Assembly (NCBI RefSeq): GCF_002386445.1 | Contig: NZ_DGIR01000021.1 | Span: forward strand, 124,001 to 188,000 | From: Pseudomonas sp. UBA4617 | Lineage (GTDB): Bacteria > Pseudomonadota > Gammaproteobacteria > Pseudomonadales > Pseudomonadaceae | Reading direction: 5' to 3' | Length of the DNA stretch: 64,000 nt | Part shown: positions 8,444-17,693 of the stretch, in pieces | Layout: each line of letters opens with the position of its first letter | Position numbering within the stretch: the stretch's first letter is position 1 | Notes under the pieces: generated by a model | Databases searched by the model: none | The model's input: only the letters and a program-made list of their open reading frames with translations | Told to the model about the DNA's origin: nothing | Program-made: the position numbers and the translations under genes

Positions 8444-9808
8444 TTAGCGGATACCCGACTGGCGCAATGCCGCTGGCTGGAAGTCCGCCTTGCTGGCGCT
8501 GAAGCCGAAGTCGTAGGCGCGTTTCTCTTCGTTCTTCATGCCCAGGGCCAGGTAACGGCCCGACTGCAGGTCGTAGATGGCCTCCAGGGTGTACCAAGGC
8601 ACATCCACGTTGTAGTACGGCTGGGCATGGGCCTCGGATACCCGCCACAGCTGGCCACGGCCGTCGTACTGGTCGATCACCGCAGCCTGCCAGGTGTCTT
8701 CATCGATGTAGAAGTCACGCTTGGCGTAGATGTGCCGCTGGCCCGGCTTCAACGTCGCAACCACGTGCCACACGCGGCGCAACTCGTAACGGGCCAGGTC
8801 CTGGTTGATGTGCCCGGCCTTGATGATGTCGGTGTACTTGAGCTTGGGGTCATCCAGCTTGAAGGCGTTGGAAGCGATGTACAGCTCCTTCTTGCCTTCG
8901 AGCTTCCAGTCATAGCGGTCTGGGGCGCCATTGAACATGTCCAGGTTATCCGACGTGCGCAGGCCGTCGGCGGCGGTACCCGGGCCATCATACGATACCT
9001 GCGGCGCCTGCCGCACACGGCGCTGGCCAGCGTTGTAGATCCACGCCTTGCGCGGTTCCTTCACCTGGTCGAGGGTTTCGTGCACCAGCAGCACGGTCCC
9101 GGCCAGGCGTGCAGGCGCGGTCACTTCCTGCTTGAAATAGAACAGGATATTGCCCGGGTTGTTCGGGTCGTAGTCCTTCATCCTTTCGCGGAAGACGAAT
9201 TGGTCGGAGAAGTACACCGGGTTGAACGAGCCATTCTGCTGCGGCGTGGCCTGGGTCACCAGGCGGCTGACGCTGCCACCGCGGTAACGGGTGATATGGT
9301 TCCAGATCACTTCCAGGCCGCTTTTCGGGATAGGGAACGGCACGGCGGTGCGGAAGTTGCTCAAGCCGTTGCCGCCTTCGACCAAGGTGGTCTTGGTGGC
9401 GTTTTCCTTGATGGCGGCGAACACGTCAGCCGGTACCGTGGAACCACGATGGGTCTTGTATACCGGGATCTTGAAGGTGTCCGGGTAGCGCTTGAGCATC
9501 GCCAGCTGGCCCGGCGAAAGCTTGTCCTTGTACTGGTCGGCATTCTGCGCGGTGATGGTGAACAGCGGCTTTTCACTGCCGTACGGGTCGGACAGGAAGC
9601 CCCTGCCGTCGGCGCTGCCGGCGCTCTTCGACAACGGCTCCCATGGGCCGATCGAACCGTCGGCGTTGCCGGCCTTTTCGGCGCCCATCGGGGTCAGGGT
9701 GCTACCCAGCTTGGCCGCCTCGTCGGCGGATACCGCAGCCATGACGCTGGTCGCCAGCAGGGACAGGCCCAGTACACCGGCCTGCAGCAGACTTCTGGTC
9801 TTGTTCAT
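8444..9808 (-). CDS. DUF1329 periplasmic/envelope protein
   Basis: Protein of 454 aa with a cleavable signal peptide (hydrophobic core LGLSLLATSV, cleavage likely after Ala24). The mature protein matches DUF1329, a family that I recall being grouped with LolA-like lipid-binding folds. DUF1329 genes almost always accompany DUF1302 genes, as here, where only 25 nt separate them. The pair is thought to work at the outer membrane; orthologues in P. putida have been linked to growth on fatty esters, which I recall but cannot verify here. The next gene downstream is the MalT-like regulator, and an acyl-CoA synthetase lies upstream. Confidence 0.88.
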   Translation of the reverse strand: MNKTRSLLQAGVLGLSLLATSVMAAVSADEAAKLGSTLTPMGAEKAGNADGSIGPWEPLSKSAGSADGRGFLSDPYGSEKPLFTITAQNADQYKDKLSPGQLAMLKRYPDTFKIPVYKTHRGSTVPADVFAAIKENATKTTLVEGGNGLSNFRTAVPFPIPKSGLEVIWNHITRYRGGSVSRLVTQATPQQNGSFNPVYFSDQFVFRERMKDYDPNNPGNILFYFKQEVTAPARLAGTVLLVHETLDQVKEPRKAWIYNAGQRRVRQAPQVSYDGPGTAADGLRTSDNLDMFNGAPDRYDWKLEGKKELYIASNAFKLDDPKLKYTDIIKAGHINQDLARYELRRVWHVVATLKPGQRHIYAKRDFYIDEDTWQAAVIDQYDGRGQLWRVSEAHAQPYYNVDVPWYTLEAIYDLQSGRYLALGMKNEEKRAYDFGFSASKADFQPAALRQSGIR

Positions 9809-9833
9809 GTCGTGTCGTCCTGGATCTGTGTGC

Positions 9834-11720
9834 TTAGAAGTTCACGCCGAAGCTGAGCGCGACGAAGTCACGGTCATCCACGGTGGTGTACTCGCCATCG
9901 AAGAAGTTGGTGTACGACAGGCTTGCCGTGTAGGTGTTCTGGTACTCGGCGTCGAGGCCCAGGCTGACCGCCTTGCGGCCTTCCTCGAAGTTGGCGCCAG
10001 GGCCCGGCGAGTAGCCGGAAACGTCATGCGACCAGGCCACGCTGGGTTTCAGGTTGACCCCGGCGAAAACGTCGTTGTAGTCCCAGATGACCCGAGCGCG
10101 GTAACCCCAGGAAGTACTGGTGGTAAAGCCATCGTTCTCGCAGTTGCGAGACAGGTTGGCGGTAGAGGCTCCAGCGCCTGCGCCCGCGATGGTGCTGGCA
10201 TTGAGCGCCTGGCAAGTATCGGCACCACCGGTGGATGGCAGCGGGCCGGGGCCGAATACAGGGTCACGACCGTATCGGGTATCGTGCGCGCTCTCCAGGC
10301 CGCCGACATGAGTGACCCCCAACTCACCGACCACAGTCATGCGGCTGGCGCCCATCACCTGGTCGAAGAAATGCGTCAGGGTGGTCTGGAACTGCGTGAT
10401 TTCCTTACGGCGGTAGCCGTGCAAGTCCTGCCCTGGCGTACCGCTCAGCAGCGATGCATTGCTCAAGGCGCCGCCAATCGGACGCACCCCGGCAAACAGG
10501 ATATCCGTGGTATTGAGCTGCACGGGTGCGTTGGGGCGGTAGCTGAGTTCGCCGCTCCAGGCGGTCCCGGTGGGCAGGGTGGTGGAGAAGCTCAAGCCAT
10601 AAAGGCGAATATCTTCGGGATACTCGACGAAGTACTCGGAATTGCCAGCCACGATCAGCGGTGCCAGCGCACGCAGCGGTGCAGGCAGGGCGCTCAACCC
10701 GCCAAACACGGAAGGCGGAGCACCTGTCGCGCTGAAGATCGGCGCACGGCTGTGATAGTTCATGAAATAAGCGCCGAACTCAGTATCCAGCGGCTCGAAC
10801 ATGTAACGCATCGCTACGCCGAACTGGCCGCTGTCGCGTGCATCACGATCAGCACCACGGCGTACCATCACCCCCTCTTCGTTGATATTCACGCCCCGGC
10901 TGGCCAGGAACTGCTGCGCCGCGCCCGGCACCGTGCGGCTGCTGTTGAGCACGCGCAGGTTGTCGGTACAACCGTCGGCAATGATGTCCGGCTGGGAGAA
11001 GAAGGTGCCGCAGTTGTCGACGACCGTCTGGTCCCATTCGATCTGGTAGAACGCCTCGGCCGACAGGTTGTCGGTGAGGCTCTGCGAAATGTAGAACATG
11101 TTGACCGGGATCAGGCCTTCCTTGATCTCGGCTCCCGGACGGCGGAACGCCGACACGTCGATCGGGTTGATCGAGTTGATGCCGCCACCGATGAAGGTAC
11201 TTTCACCCCAGCTCACGACCTGCTTGCCCAGGCGTACCGAGCCCGGCTGATCGCCGATGGAATAGTTGTGGTAGACGAAGGCGTCGAGCAGCTCGGCGCC
11301 GGACGACTTGGCGCCTTCCTTGCGGTTGGAGTCGCTGATGTCCTTGAACTCCCGTCCTTCGTCCTTCAGCTCGAAGTCGTACCAGTACTTGCCACGGACG
11401 AACACACCGGTGTCGCCGTACTTGAGTTCCAGGTCATGGATACCCTTGAAGATCTTGGAGAAGGTTTCGCCCTTCTTGAAGTTCAGGTGGCCATCGTCCG
11501 ATGTCTGCGACAGGCCCTTGCCGCCGTTGTTCACCCCGATCAGGTTCTTGTTGGGATTGGCTGTCGACCAGCTGGCGCCGATGGAGAGCGACGAGTCGAA
11601 CTGGCCTTCGATTTCACCAATGTTGAAGCTGACAGCGAAAGCAGGACTTGCGAGCGTGGAAGCAAGGCTGACGGCCAGGGGCAACTTGGCCCGGCGCCAG
11701 AACAGGTTTGCAGATTTCAT
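9834..11720 (-). CDS. DUF1302 outer-membrane protein
   Basis: Protein of 628 aa. The signal peptide ends near Ala29 (LASPAFA). The mature protein is rich in alternating beta-strand pattern and ends in SFGVNF, a C-terminal aromatic signature of outer-membrane barrels. It matches the DUF1302 family. The start at 11720 has GGAG 8 nt upstream; the open frame continues well upstream without support. It is first in an operon with DUF1329. A purine-rich AACAAAAA tract lies 20-30 nt before the start, resembling a Hfq/Crc target. Role inferred: surface uptake, export or processing of a lipid-like substrate together with DUF1329. Confidence 0.87.
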   Translation of the reverse strand: MKSANLFWRRAKLPLAVSLASTLASPAFAVSFNIGEIEGQFDSSLSIGASWSTANPNKNLIGVNNGGKGLSQTSDDGHLNFKKGETFSKIFKGIHDLELKYGDTGVFVRGKYWYDFELKDEGREFKDISDSNRKEGAKSSGAELLDAFVYHNYSIGDQPGSVRLGKQVVSWGESTFIGGGINSINPIDVSAFRRPGAEIKEGLIPVNMFYISQSLTDNLSAEAFYQIEWDQTVVDNCGTFFSQPDIIADGCTDNLRVLNSSRTVPGAAQQFLASRGVNINEEGVMVRRGADRDARDSGQFGVAMRYMFEPLDTEFGAYFMNYHSRAPIFSATGAPPSVFGGLSALPAPLRALAPLIVAGNSEYFVEYPEDIRLYGLSFSTTLPTGTAWSGELSYRPNAPVQLNTTDILFAGVRPIGGALSNASLLSGTPGQDLHGYRRKEITQFQTTLTHFFDQVMGASRMTVVGELGVTHVGGLESAHDTRYGRDPVFGPGPLPSTGGADTCQALNASTIAGAGAGASTANLSRNCENDGFTTSTSWGYRARVIWDYNDVFAGVNLKPSVAWSHDVSGYSPGPGANFEEGRKAVSLGLDAEYQNTYTASLSYTNFFDGEYTTVDDRDFVALSFGVNF

Positions 11721-12052
11721 CGACGCTACTCCATGTACTTTTTTTGTTATGGCAGTGAGTCCTTTCAAGAACGGCCCGAGCGACCGGATGCAGGCTTGCG
11801 CCCGCGACGACATGGCTTGCGCATGCCGCCAACCCCCATTCCTGAAAATCCCCTGGCCCCGACTATAGCCAGCAAGGCACAGGCGCTTGATCCCTCTAAA
11901 GTGTGATTTGCGCTCCGTGCTGCCAACGCGCTGCAATCTGGTATCGGTAGCGGGCTGACAGTGCTAAAGGATGGCGTATTTCCGCCATTTGGCAAGGACC
12001 TGACCGCTCTAGGATGCGGGCCGGGTGCTGCGCACCGCGACCCGCAGGGCGG
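11721..12052 (-). promoter_or_regulatory. promoter region of the DUF1302 operon
   Basis: This 332-nt gap has no gene. On the minus strand a TATAGT hexamer (11867-11862) is a possible -10 box with no good -35, which would suit an activator-dependent promoter under the MalT-like regulator. AACAAAAA at 11748-11741 overlaps the ribosome-loading region and fits the AANAANAA catabolite-repression motif. Near 12014-12050 small GC-rich inverted repeats follow the acyl-CoA synthetase stop. Confidence 0.4.
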
Positions 12053-13735
12053 TTACAGCGTGGAAAGGAACGCGCTGTTGCTGGCCTGCCACTGCACGAT
12101 GTCCTGGCGGATACGTTTCTTGTCGAGCTTGCCGACACTGGTCTTGGGAATTTCAGTAACAACGGCGATCTGGCTGGGAATCGCCCATTTGTTGATATGG
12201 CCTTGCTCGACGAACGGCTTGAGGTGCTCCTTGAGCGTCCTGGCGTCGATGGCCTGGCCGTCACGCACCACCAGCAGGGCAAACGGCCGCTCGCCCCACT
12301 GTGGGTCGGCCACCCCGACCACCGCCACTTCGCGCACCGCCGGGTGGCGGCTGATCAGGTCTTCGAGGTCGAGTGAAGATACCCATTCGCCGCCGGTCTT
12401 GATCACGTCCTTGATCCGGTCGCGGATGTCGATGTAACCCATGCCGTCCAGCGTGGCGACGTCACCGGTGTGCAGCCAGCCCCCCTGCCACAGCTCCTCG
12501 CTCTTTTCCGGCTCCTTGAAATAGCCCAGGGTCAGCCACGGCGCACGCAGCACCAGCTCGCCCTGGGTTTCGCCATCGGCGGGCAGGAAGTTGCCATTGC
12601 CATCGACAATCGCCGCCTCGACCAGCGGTACCGGCACGCCAGCCTTGATGCGGTAGGTGACGCGCTCATCCTCGCTGCCGGCCTGCAACTCGTCGTTCAG
12701 GTGCGCGGCGGAGATCAGCGGGCAGGTTTCCGACATGCCATACGCCGCGGTCAGCTGGATGCCGCGAGCCAGGGCAGCCTGATACAGCGAACGGTTGAGC
12801 GCGCTACCGCCGATGATGATTTTCCAGCCGCCAAAGTCCTGCCCTTGCGCGGTCGGGCAGTTGAGCAGCATCTGCAGGATGGTCGGCACGCAATGGGAGA
12901 ACGTGACCTTCTCCTCACGCCACAGCCTGACCAGCATCTCCGGTTCGTAGCGGCCGGGGTACACCTGCTTCATGCCGAGCATGGTCGCGGCGTAAGGGAT
13001 GCCCCAGGCATGCACGTGGAACATCGGGGTGATCGGCATGTACACGTCATTGCTGCCCAGCAGGCGCACGCTGTCGATGCTGCCGGTCACCGACGCTTCG
13101 GCCAGGGTATGCAGCACCAGTTGCCGGTGAGTGAAGTAGACACCCTTGGGGTTGCCGGTGGTACCCGTGGTGTAGAAAGTAGTGGCCACCGAATTTTCGT
13201 CGAAATCGGGGAAGTCGTAGCGCGGGCTGGCGGCGGCCAGCAATTGCTCATACTCGCCGACCAGGCCAGGCAGCTCGGCGGTCTTGTCCGGGCCATCGGT
13301 CAGCAGCAAGGTCTTGTCGACAGTGGTCAACTGCCCGGCAATCGACTGGTACAGGCCGACGAAGTCGCTGTTGACCAGCACCAAGCGGTCTTCGGCGTGG
13401 TTCATGGTGTAAAGAATCTGCTCTGGCGACAGGCGCACGTTGATGGTATGCACCACCGCACCGATCATCGGGATGGCGAACATGCATTCCAGGTAGCGGT
13501 GACTGTCCCAGTCCATCACGGCCACGGTGTCACCCGCCTTCACGCCGGCTTCGGTGAGCACGTTGGCCAGGCGCGCGATGCGTTCGTTGAGCTGCGGGTA
13601 GGTCAGCCGCAACTGGTCGCGGTAGACGATTTCGCGGGTCTTTTCATAGCGGCTGCCGGACATCAGCAGGCGTTTGATCAGCAGCGGGTAGGCGTAGGCG
13701 CCCTCGGTGGGCTTGATGATGCGGGTCTGCAACAT
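12053..13735 (-). CDS. AMP-forming fatty acyl-CoA synthetase (AlkK-like)
   Basis: Protein of 560 aa of the ANL adenylating superfamily: phosphate-binding loop TTGTTGNPKGV, AYGMSETCPL, the TGDVATLDGMGYIDIRDR hinge block and a C-terminal catalytic Lys in KTSVGKLDKK. Length and motifs match medium-chain fatty acid ligases such as AlkK. It activates a carboxylate to acyl-AMP and then acyl-CoA in the cytosol. The start at 13735 has AAGGG close upstream and gives the family N-terminus (MLQTRII). It is transcribed towards the DUF1302 operon with a 332-nt gap, so it may share regulation but probably not a transcript. Chain-length preference is inferred. Confidence 0.88.
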   Translation of the reverse strand: MLQTRIIKPTEGAYAYPLLIKRLLMSGSRYEKTREIVYRDQLRLTYPQLNERIARLANVLTEAGVKAGDTVAVMDWDSHRYLECMFAIPMIGAVVHTINVRLSPEQILYTMNHAEDRLVLVNSDFVGLYQSIAGQLTTVDKTLLLTDGPDKTAELPGLVGEYEQLLAAASPRYDFPDFDENSVATTFYTTGTTGNPKGVYFTHRQLVLHTLAEASVTGSIDSVRLLGSNDVYMPITPMFHVHAWGIPYAATMLGMKQVYPGRYEPEMLVRLWREEKVTFSHCVPTILQMLLNCPTAQGQDFGGWKIIIGGSALNRSLYQAALARGIQLTAAYGMSETCPLISAAHLNDELQAGSEDERVTYRIKAGVPVPLVEAAIVDGNGNFLPADGETQGELVLRAPWLTLGYFKEPEKSEELWQGGWLHTGDVATLDGMGYIDIRDRIKDVIKTGGEWVSSLDLEDLISRHPAVREVAVVGVADPQWGERPFALLVVRDGQAIDARTLKEHLKPFVEQGHINKWAIPSQIAVVTEIPKTSVGKLDKKRIRQDIVQWQASNSAFLSTL

Positions 13736-13970
13736 GGGTATCCCTTTTCGGAAAAGGCGGGCCGGACAACTCTGGCAATTACTGTAGTCCGCCAATGTGA
13801 CGGCCAAATCAGCCGAAGGAATGATTTGCGCGCCAAAGGTATGAGTGGAGGCGTTGACGGGCGGTAACCGCGGGCTAGACACTGCGCCGACAGCTTCAGG
13901 ACTTGTCCCCGGATCTACAACCCTTCCGCGGCCAGAACACCGATACCCATGCCCTGCAACGGAGAGCCCC

Positions 13971-14936
13971 ATGCCCAGCCCGCGACGTGCCGTGTTTCTC
14001 GATCACCAGTCCCTGGACCTGGGTGATCTCGACCTCTCGCCCTTGAAGCAGCAATTCGACGAATTCGAGCTCTACGCCGCCACTCGCCCGGAGCAGGTTG
14101 CCGAGCGGCTGCAGGGTGCGGTGGCGGTGATCAGCAACAAGGTCATGCTCGACGCTGCAACGCTGGGCGCCAACCCGCAGTTGAAGCTGATCCTGGTCGC
14201 CGCCACCGGCACCAACAATGTCGACCTGGCGGCAGCGCGCGCCCAGGGTGTCACCGTGTGCAACTGCCAAGGCTACGGCACACCGTCCGTGGCCCAGCAC
14301 ACCCTCGCCCTGCTGCTGGCCCTGGCCACTCGCCTGTGCGACTACAACCAGGCGGTAGCCGACGGCCGGTGGGCCAAGGCCAGCCAGTTCTGCCTGCTGG
14401 ACTTCCCTATCGTCGAACTCGAAGGCAAGACCTTGGGCCTGCTCGGCCACGGCGAACTGGGCGGCGCGGTGGCGCGGCTGGCCGAAGCCTTTGGCATGCG
14501 CGTGCTGAGCGGGCAGATCCCCGGCCGCCCGCAACGGCCAGACCGGCTGCCGCTGGACGAACTGCTGCCGCAAGTCGACGCCCTGACCCTGCATTGCCCG
14601 CTGAACGAATACACCCGGCACATGCTCGGTGCGCGCGAACTGGCGCTGCTCAAGCCCGGCGCACTGGTGGTCAACACCGCTCGCGGCGGCCTGATCGACG
14701 AGCAGGCGCTGGCCGACGCACTGCGCAGCGGCCACCTGGGTGGCGCCGCCACCGACGTGTTGAGCGCAGAGCCGCCGGTCAATGGCAACCCGCTGCTTGA
14801 ACCCGGTATTCCGCGCCTGGTCATCACCCCGCACAGTGCCTGGGGTGCGGTGGAATCGCGCCAGCGCATCGTCGGCCAGCTGAGCGAAAACGCCCAGGCT
14901 TTCTTCGCCGGGCAGCCGCGCCGCGTGGTCAGCTGA
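13971..14936 (+). CDS. hprA: D-2-hydroxyacid dehydrogenase, glycerate dehydrogenase type
   Basis: Protein of 321 aa of the D-isomer-specific 2-hydroxyacid dehydrogenase family. The Rossmann segment reads LGLLGHGELGGAVARLAEAFG. The catalytic Arg is in VNTARGGLIDE, a Glu lies between, and the catalytic His is His288 in TPHSAWG. It most likely reduces hydroxypyruvate or glyoxylate with NAD(P)H. The start at 13971 is preceded by GGAG 6 nt upstream. Transcribed divergently from the acyl-CoA synthetase and followed 52 nt later by rsmC. The exact substrate cannot be read from the sequence. Confidence 0.85.
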   Translation: MPSPRRAVFLDHQSLDLGDLDLSPLKQQFDEFELYAATRPEQVAERLQGAVAVISNKVMLDAATLGANPQLKLILVAATGTNNVDLAAARAQGVTVCNCQGYGTPSVAQHTLALLLALATRLCDYNQAVADGRWAKASQFCLLDFPIVELEGKTLGLLGHGELGGAVARLAEAFGMRVLSGQIPGRPQRPDRLPLDELLPQVDALTLHCPLNEYTRHMLGARELALLKPGALVVNTARGGLIDEQALADALRSGHLGGAATDVLSAEPPVNGNPLLEPGIPRLVITPHSAWGAVESRQRIVGQLSENAQAFFAGQPRRVVS

Positions 14937-14988
14937 GCGCGGCGCCCGGCTCTGCTACACTGCGCCACTTTTTCCGGAGGCATCGTCC

Positions 14989-15987
14989 ATGGACCCGCGC
15001 AGTGAAGTGTTGCTCCGCCAGGCAGAGCTGTTCCAAGGGTCGCTGCTGATTGCCGGCGCCCCCGCCGACGACCTGCTCGGCCAGTTGCCCCAGGCCCAGG
15101 CCTGGACCTGGCATGCGGGCGATCAGGGCATGCTGCAGAGCCGTTACATCGGCCGCAGTCACTACGGGGTCGAACCCCCGGACGTGGCCTTCGACCGTGC
15201 GGTGCTGTTCCTGCCCAAGTCCCGCGAACTGGCTGGCTACCTGCTCAATGCACTGGCGTCGCGCCTGGCCGGCCGTGAACTGTACCTGGTAGGCGAAAAG
15301 CGCGGTGGCATCGAAGGCGCTGCCAAACAGTTGCAGGCCTTCGGCAAGCCACGCAAGCTCGACAGCGCCCGCCATTGCCAGCTTTGGCAAGTGACCATCG
15401 CGCAGGTGCCACAGTTAACCCCCCTGGCAAACCTGGCCGAACGCTTCGAGCTGGCCCTCGAAGACGGCCCGCTGCAGGTGGTCAGCCTGCCCGGCGTGTT
15501 CAGCCATGGCCGCCTCGATCGCGGTACCGCCCTGCTGCTCAAGCACCTCGACGGCCTGCCGAGCGGGCATGTGCTGGACTTCGGCTGCGGTGCCGGGGTG
15601 CTCGGCGCTACGGTCAAACGCCGTTATCCACAAAGCCGGGTAACCCTGCTGGACGTGGATGCCTTCGCGGTGGCTGCCAGCCGGCTGACCTTGGCCGCCA
15701 ACGGCCTGGAAGGTGAAGTGATCAGCGGTGACGGCATTGACGCTGCCCCTACCGAACTGAGCCTGATTCTGAGCAACCCGCCGTTCCACACAGGGGTTCA
15801 TACCAATTACCAGGCATCGGAGAACTTGCTGACAAGATCGGCGAAGCATCTGCGAAAAGGCGGCGAAATGCGCCTGGTTGCCAACAGTTTCCTGCGTTAC
15901 CAGCCGCTGATCGAAGGCGCGCTGGGCAACTGCCAGGTGTGCGACGAGGCCGATGGCTTCCGCATCTACCGGGCAACACGCGGATAA
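14989..15987 (+). CDS. rsmC: 16S rRNA m2G1207 methyltransferase
   Basis: Protein of 332 aa, the usual RsmC length, with two methyltransferase-like halves. The N-terminal half lacks a SAM site. The C-terminal half has motif I VLDFGCGAGVLGA (from about residue 195) and the catalytic NPPFH (263-267), typical of N2-guanine methyltransferases. It methylates G1207 of 16S rRNA in the small subunit using S-adenosylmethionine. CCGGAGG-like sequence precedes the ATG. It follows hprA closely in the same direction. Confidence 0.93.
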   Translation: MDPRSEVLLRQAELFQGSLLIAGAPADDLLGQLPQAQAWTWHAGDQGMLQSRYIGRSHYGVEPPDVAFDRAVLFLPKSRELAGYLLNALASRLAGRELYLVGEKRGGIEGAAKQLQAFGKPRKLDSARHCQLWQVTIAQVPQLTPLANLAERFELALEDGPLQVVSLPGVFSHGRLDRGTALLLKHLDGLPSGHVLDFGCGAGVLGATVKRRYPQSRVTLLDVDAFAVAASRLTLAANGLEGEVISGDGIDAAPTELSLILSNPPFHTGVHTNYQASENLLTRSAKHLRKGGEMRLVANSFLRYQPLIEGALGNCQVCDEADGFRIYRATRG

Positions 15988-16036
15988 AAACAGCGCTTGC
16001 CGAAAGCGTTTTGCCTAGGCAGAATCCGCACCGTCC

Positions 16037-16228
16037 TAGGGGAGTAGTCTCCCGCGAGCGCCCAGCTCGCCCGGTACGCGTCAACATACTTGGTCCACAG
16101 ACCATGGCGCGTGCGACCCACCATGCAGCCTGCATGGCGAGATCCGCGTAGACGGATCCAGGGTTTGACAAGACCTATGACACGCACACCTTACCCGGGG
16201 CGGGGAGGCTGTACGTGTCATAGCCGTG
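16037..16228 (+). promoter_or_regulatory. yybP-ykoY manganese riboswitch
   Basis: The leader holds the conserved core elements of the yybP-ykoY family: GGGGAGTAG at 16039-16047, GTCAACATACTTGG near 16079-16094, and CACACCTTACCCGGGG near 16185-16200. A perfect 9-bp helix pairs TATGACACG (16177-16185) with CGTGTCATA (16214-16222). It ends about 25 nt before the start of a GDT1/UPF0016-family Mn exporter, a standard target. In this class Mn2+ binding turns expression on. Boundaries are approximate. Confidence 0.88.
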
Positions 16229-16253
16229 TCGACCCGCCCCCGTAGGAATACTG

Positions 16254-16838
16254 ATGCTGGAATCTCTGCTGGTCCCCACCGCAATCGTTGCGCTCGCCGA
16301 AATTGGCGACAAGACGCAACTGCTCGCGCTCATTCTCGCTGCCCGCTTCCGCAAGCCGTGGCCGATCATCGCCGGCATCATCGCCGCGACCCTGGCCAAC
16401 CATGCTGCGGCCGGTGCCGTGGGGGCATGGGTCGGCAGCTTCTTCAGCGATTCGGCATTGCACTGGGTCCTGGCCGCCAGCTTTACCGCCACCGCGCTGT
16501 GGACCCTGGTACCGGACAAGATGGATGACGACGAGAGCCCGGCACGCCGCTTCGGGCCGTTCCTGACGACGTTGATTGCCTTCTTCCTGGCGGAAATCGG
16601 TGACAAGACCCAGGTCGCCACGGTGATGCTGGCGGCTCAGTATCCGCACCTGATCATGGTCATCATCGGCACCACCCTGGGCATGCTGATTGCCAACGTG
16701 CCGGTGGTGCTGGCAGGTAACTTCGCAGCGGACAAACTGCCGCTGACGCTGATTCGTCGCCTCGCCGCGACGGCGTTCTTCGTGCTGGCGATCGTGGCCG
16801 TCTACTCGGCGATGAAGGCCAGTGGCTGGGTCGGATAA
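16254..16838 (+). CDS. GDT1/TMEM165/UPF0016-family manganese exporter
   Basis: Protein of 194 aa with six predicted membrane segments arranged as two homologous halves. Each half carries the family signature E-x-G-D-K-T: AEIGDKTQLLAL near residue 16 and AEIGDKTQVATV near residue 113. These acidic motifs form the cation path in this family, which exports Mn2+ (or Ca2+/Mn2+ in eukaryotes). AGGA lies 8 nt before the ATG. The gene is alone under a yybP-ykoY riboswitch, which supports Mn2+ as the substrate. A bidirectional terminator follows at 16849-16867. Confidence 0.92.
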   Translation: MLESLLVPTAIVALAEIGDKTQLLALILAARFRKPWPIIAGIIAATLANHAAAGAVGAWVGSFFSDSALHWVLAASFTATALWTLVPDKMDDDESPARRFGPFLTTLIAFFLAEIGDKTQVATVMLAAQYPHLIMVIIGTTLGMLIANVPVVLAGNFAADKLPLTLIRRLAATAFFVLAIVAVYSAMKASGWVG

Positions 16839-16848
16839 TCAGGAAGAC

Positions 16849-16867
16849 GGGGCCGCGAAGCGGCCCC
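16849..16867. terminator. bidirectional hairpin terminator
   Basis: GGGGCCGC-GAA-GCGGCCCC forms a perfect 8-bp stem between the converging Mn exporter and M48 peptidase genes, ten bases from each stop codon. Confidence 0.65.
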
Positions 16868-16877
16868 ATGACAGTCA

Positions 16878-17693
16878 TTACTTTTTGGCAGCCTGATACA
16901 GCGGCATGACCTTCGGAATCGCCGCCTGCAACGAAGCGATACGGCTCGCCGACGCCGGGTGGGTGCTCATGAACTCAGGCGGTGCACCTTCGGAAGCCTT
17001 GGTCATCTTGTTCCACAGGGTGATTGCGGCGTTCGGGTCGTAACCGGCACGCGCCGAGAGTTCCAGGCCAATCAGGTCGGCCTCGTTCTCGTTGGCCCGG
17101 CTGTTAGGCAGGGTCATGGCATAGTTCACCACGGTGTCGGCCAGGGCCATGCTGCTCTGGCCCAGGCCGAAGATGGCGCCAGCACCCTGGCGGGCCATCT
17201 CGACGCCATATGCCTTGGACATCGCTTCGCGGCTGTGTTCACGCAAGGCGTGGGCGATCTCGTGGCCGACCACCGCGGCGATTTCCGCATCGGTGAGCTG
17301 AAGCTGGTCGATCAGCCCGGTGTAGACGATGATCTTGCCACCCGGGCCGCAGTTGGCGTTGAGTTCGTCACTCTTGATCACATTGACCTGCCAGTCCCAC
17401 TGCGCGGCATCCGGGCGGAACTTGGGGGTCTGGGCGATCAGGCGGTTGGCGATGGCCTGCACACGCTTGGCATCGGCGCTGGACTTGTCGAGCACGCCTT
17501 TGCTGGATGCCTCGCCGAGGGTCTGCTGGTACGACTGGGCATACATCTTGTTGACTTCATCGGCCGAAAGCATGCTGAACATGTATTGCTGGCGTTCGAC
17601 GCCGACAGCACCGCCGCTGGTGGTATTCACCGCCTGGCAGCCGGCCAGCAGGATGCCAGCACTCAAGAGGCTGACGACAAAAGACTTACGCAT
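16878..17693 (-). CDS. M48-family metalloprotease lipoprotein
   Basis: Protein of 271 aa. A lipoprotein signal ends in LAGC (Cys19). The zinc site HExxH appears as GHEIAHALREH around residues 143-150, with the third ligand Glu in ENEADLIGLELSARAGYD, the M48 pattern. It should be an envelope zinc endopeptidase comparable with LoiP/BepA-type quality-control proteases, anchored facing the periplasm. The start at 17693 has GGGAG 9 nt upstream; the longer open frame lacks a signal peptide at its N-terminus. Transcribed alone. Confidence 0.9.
   Translation of the reverse strand: MRKSFVVSLLSAGILLAGCQAVNTTSGGAVGVERQQYMFSMLSADEVNKMYAQSYQQTLGEASSKGVLDKSSADAKRVQAIANRLIAQTPKFRPDAAQWDWQVNVIKSDELNANCGPGGKIIVYTGLIDQLQLTDAEIAAVVGHEIAHALREHSREAMSKAYGVEMARQGAGAIFGLGQSSMALADTVVNYAMTLPNSRANENEADLIGLELSARAGYDPNAAITLWNKMTKASEGAPPEFMSTHPASASRIASLQAAIPKVMPLYQAAKK

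Noticed and set aside
9492..11906. An 804-codon plus-strand open frame
   Set aside because: It lies antisense to DUF1302 and the end of DUF1329, with no domain and no ribosome site; the opposite strand has signal peptides and family matches.
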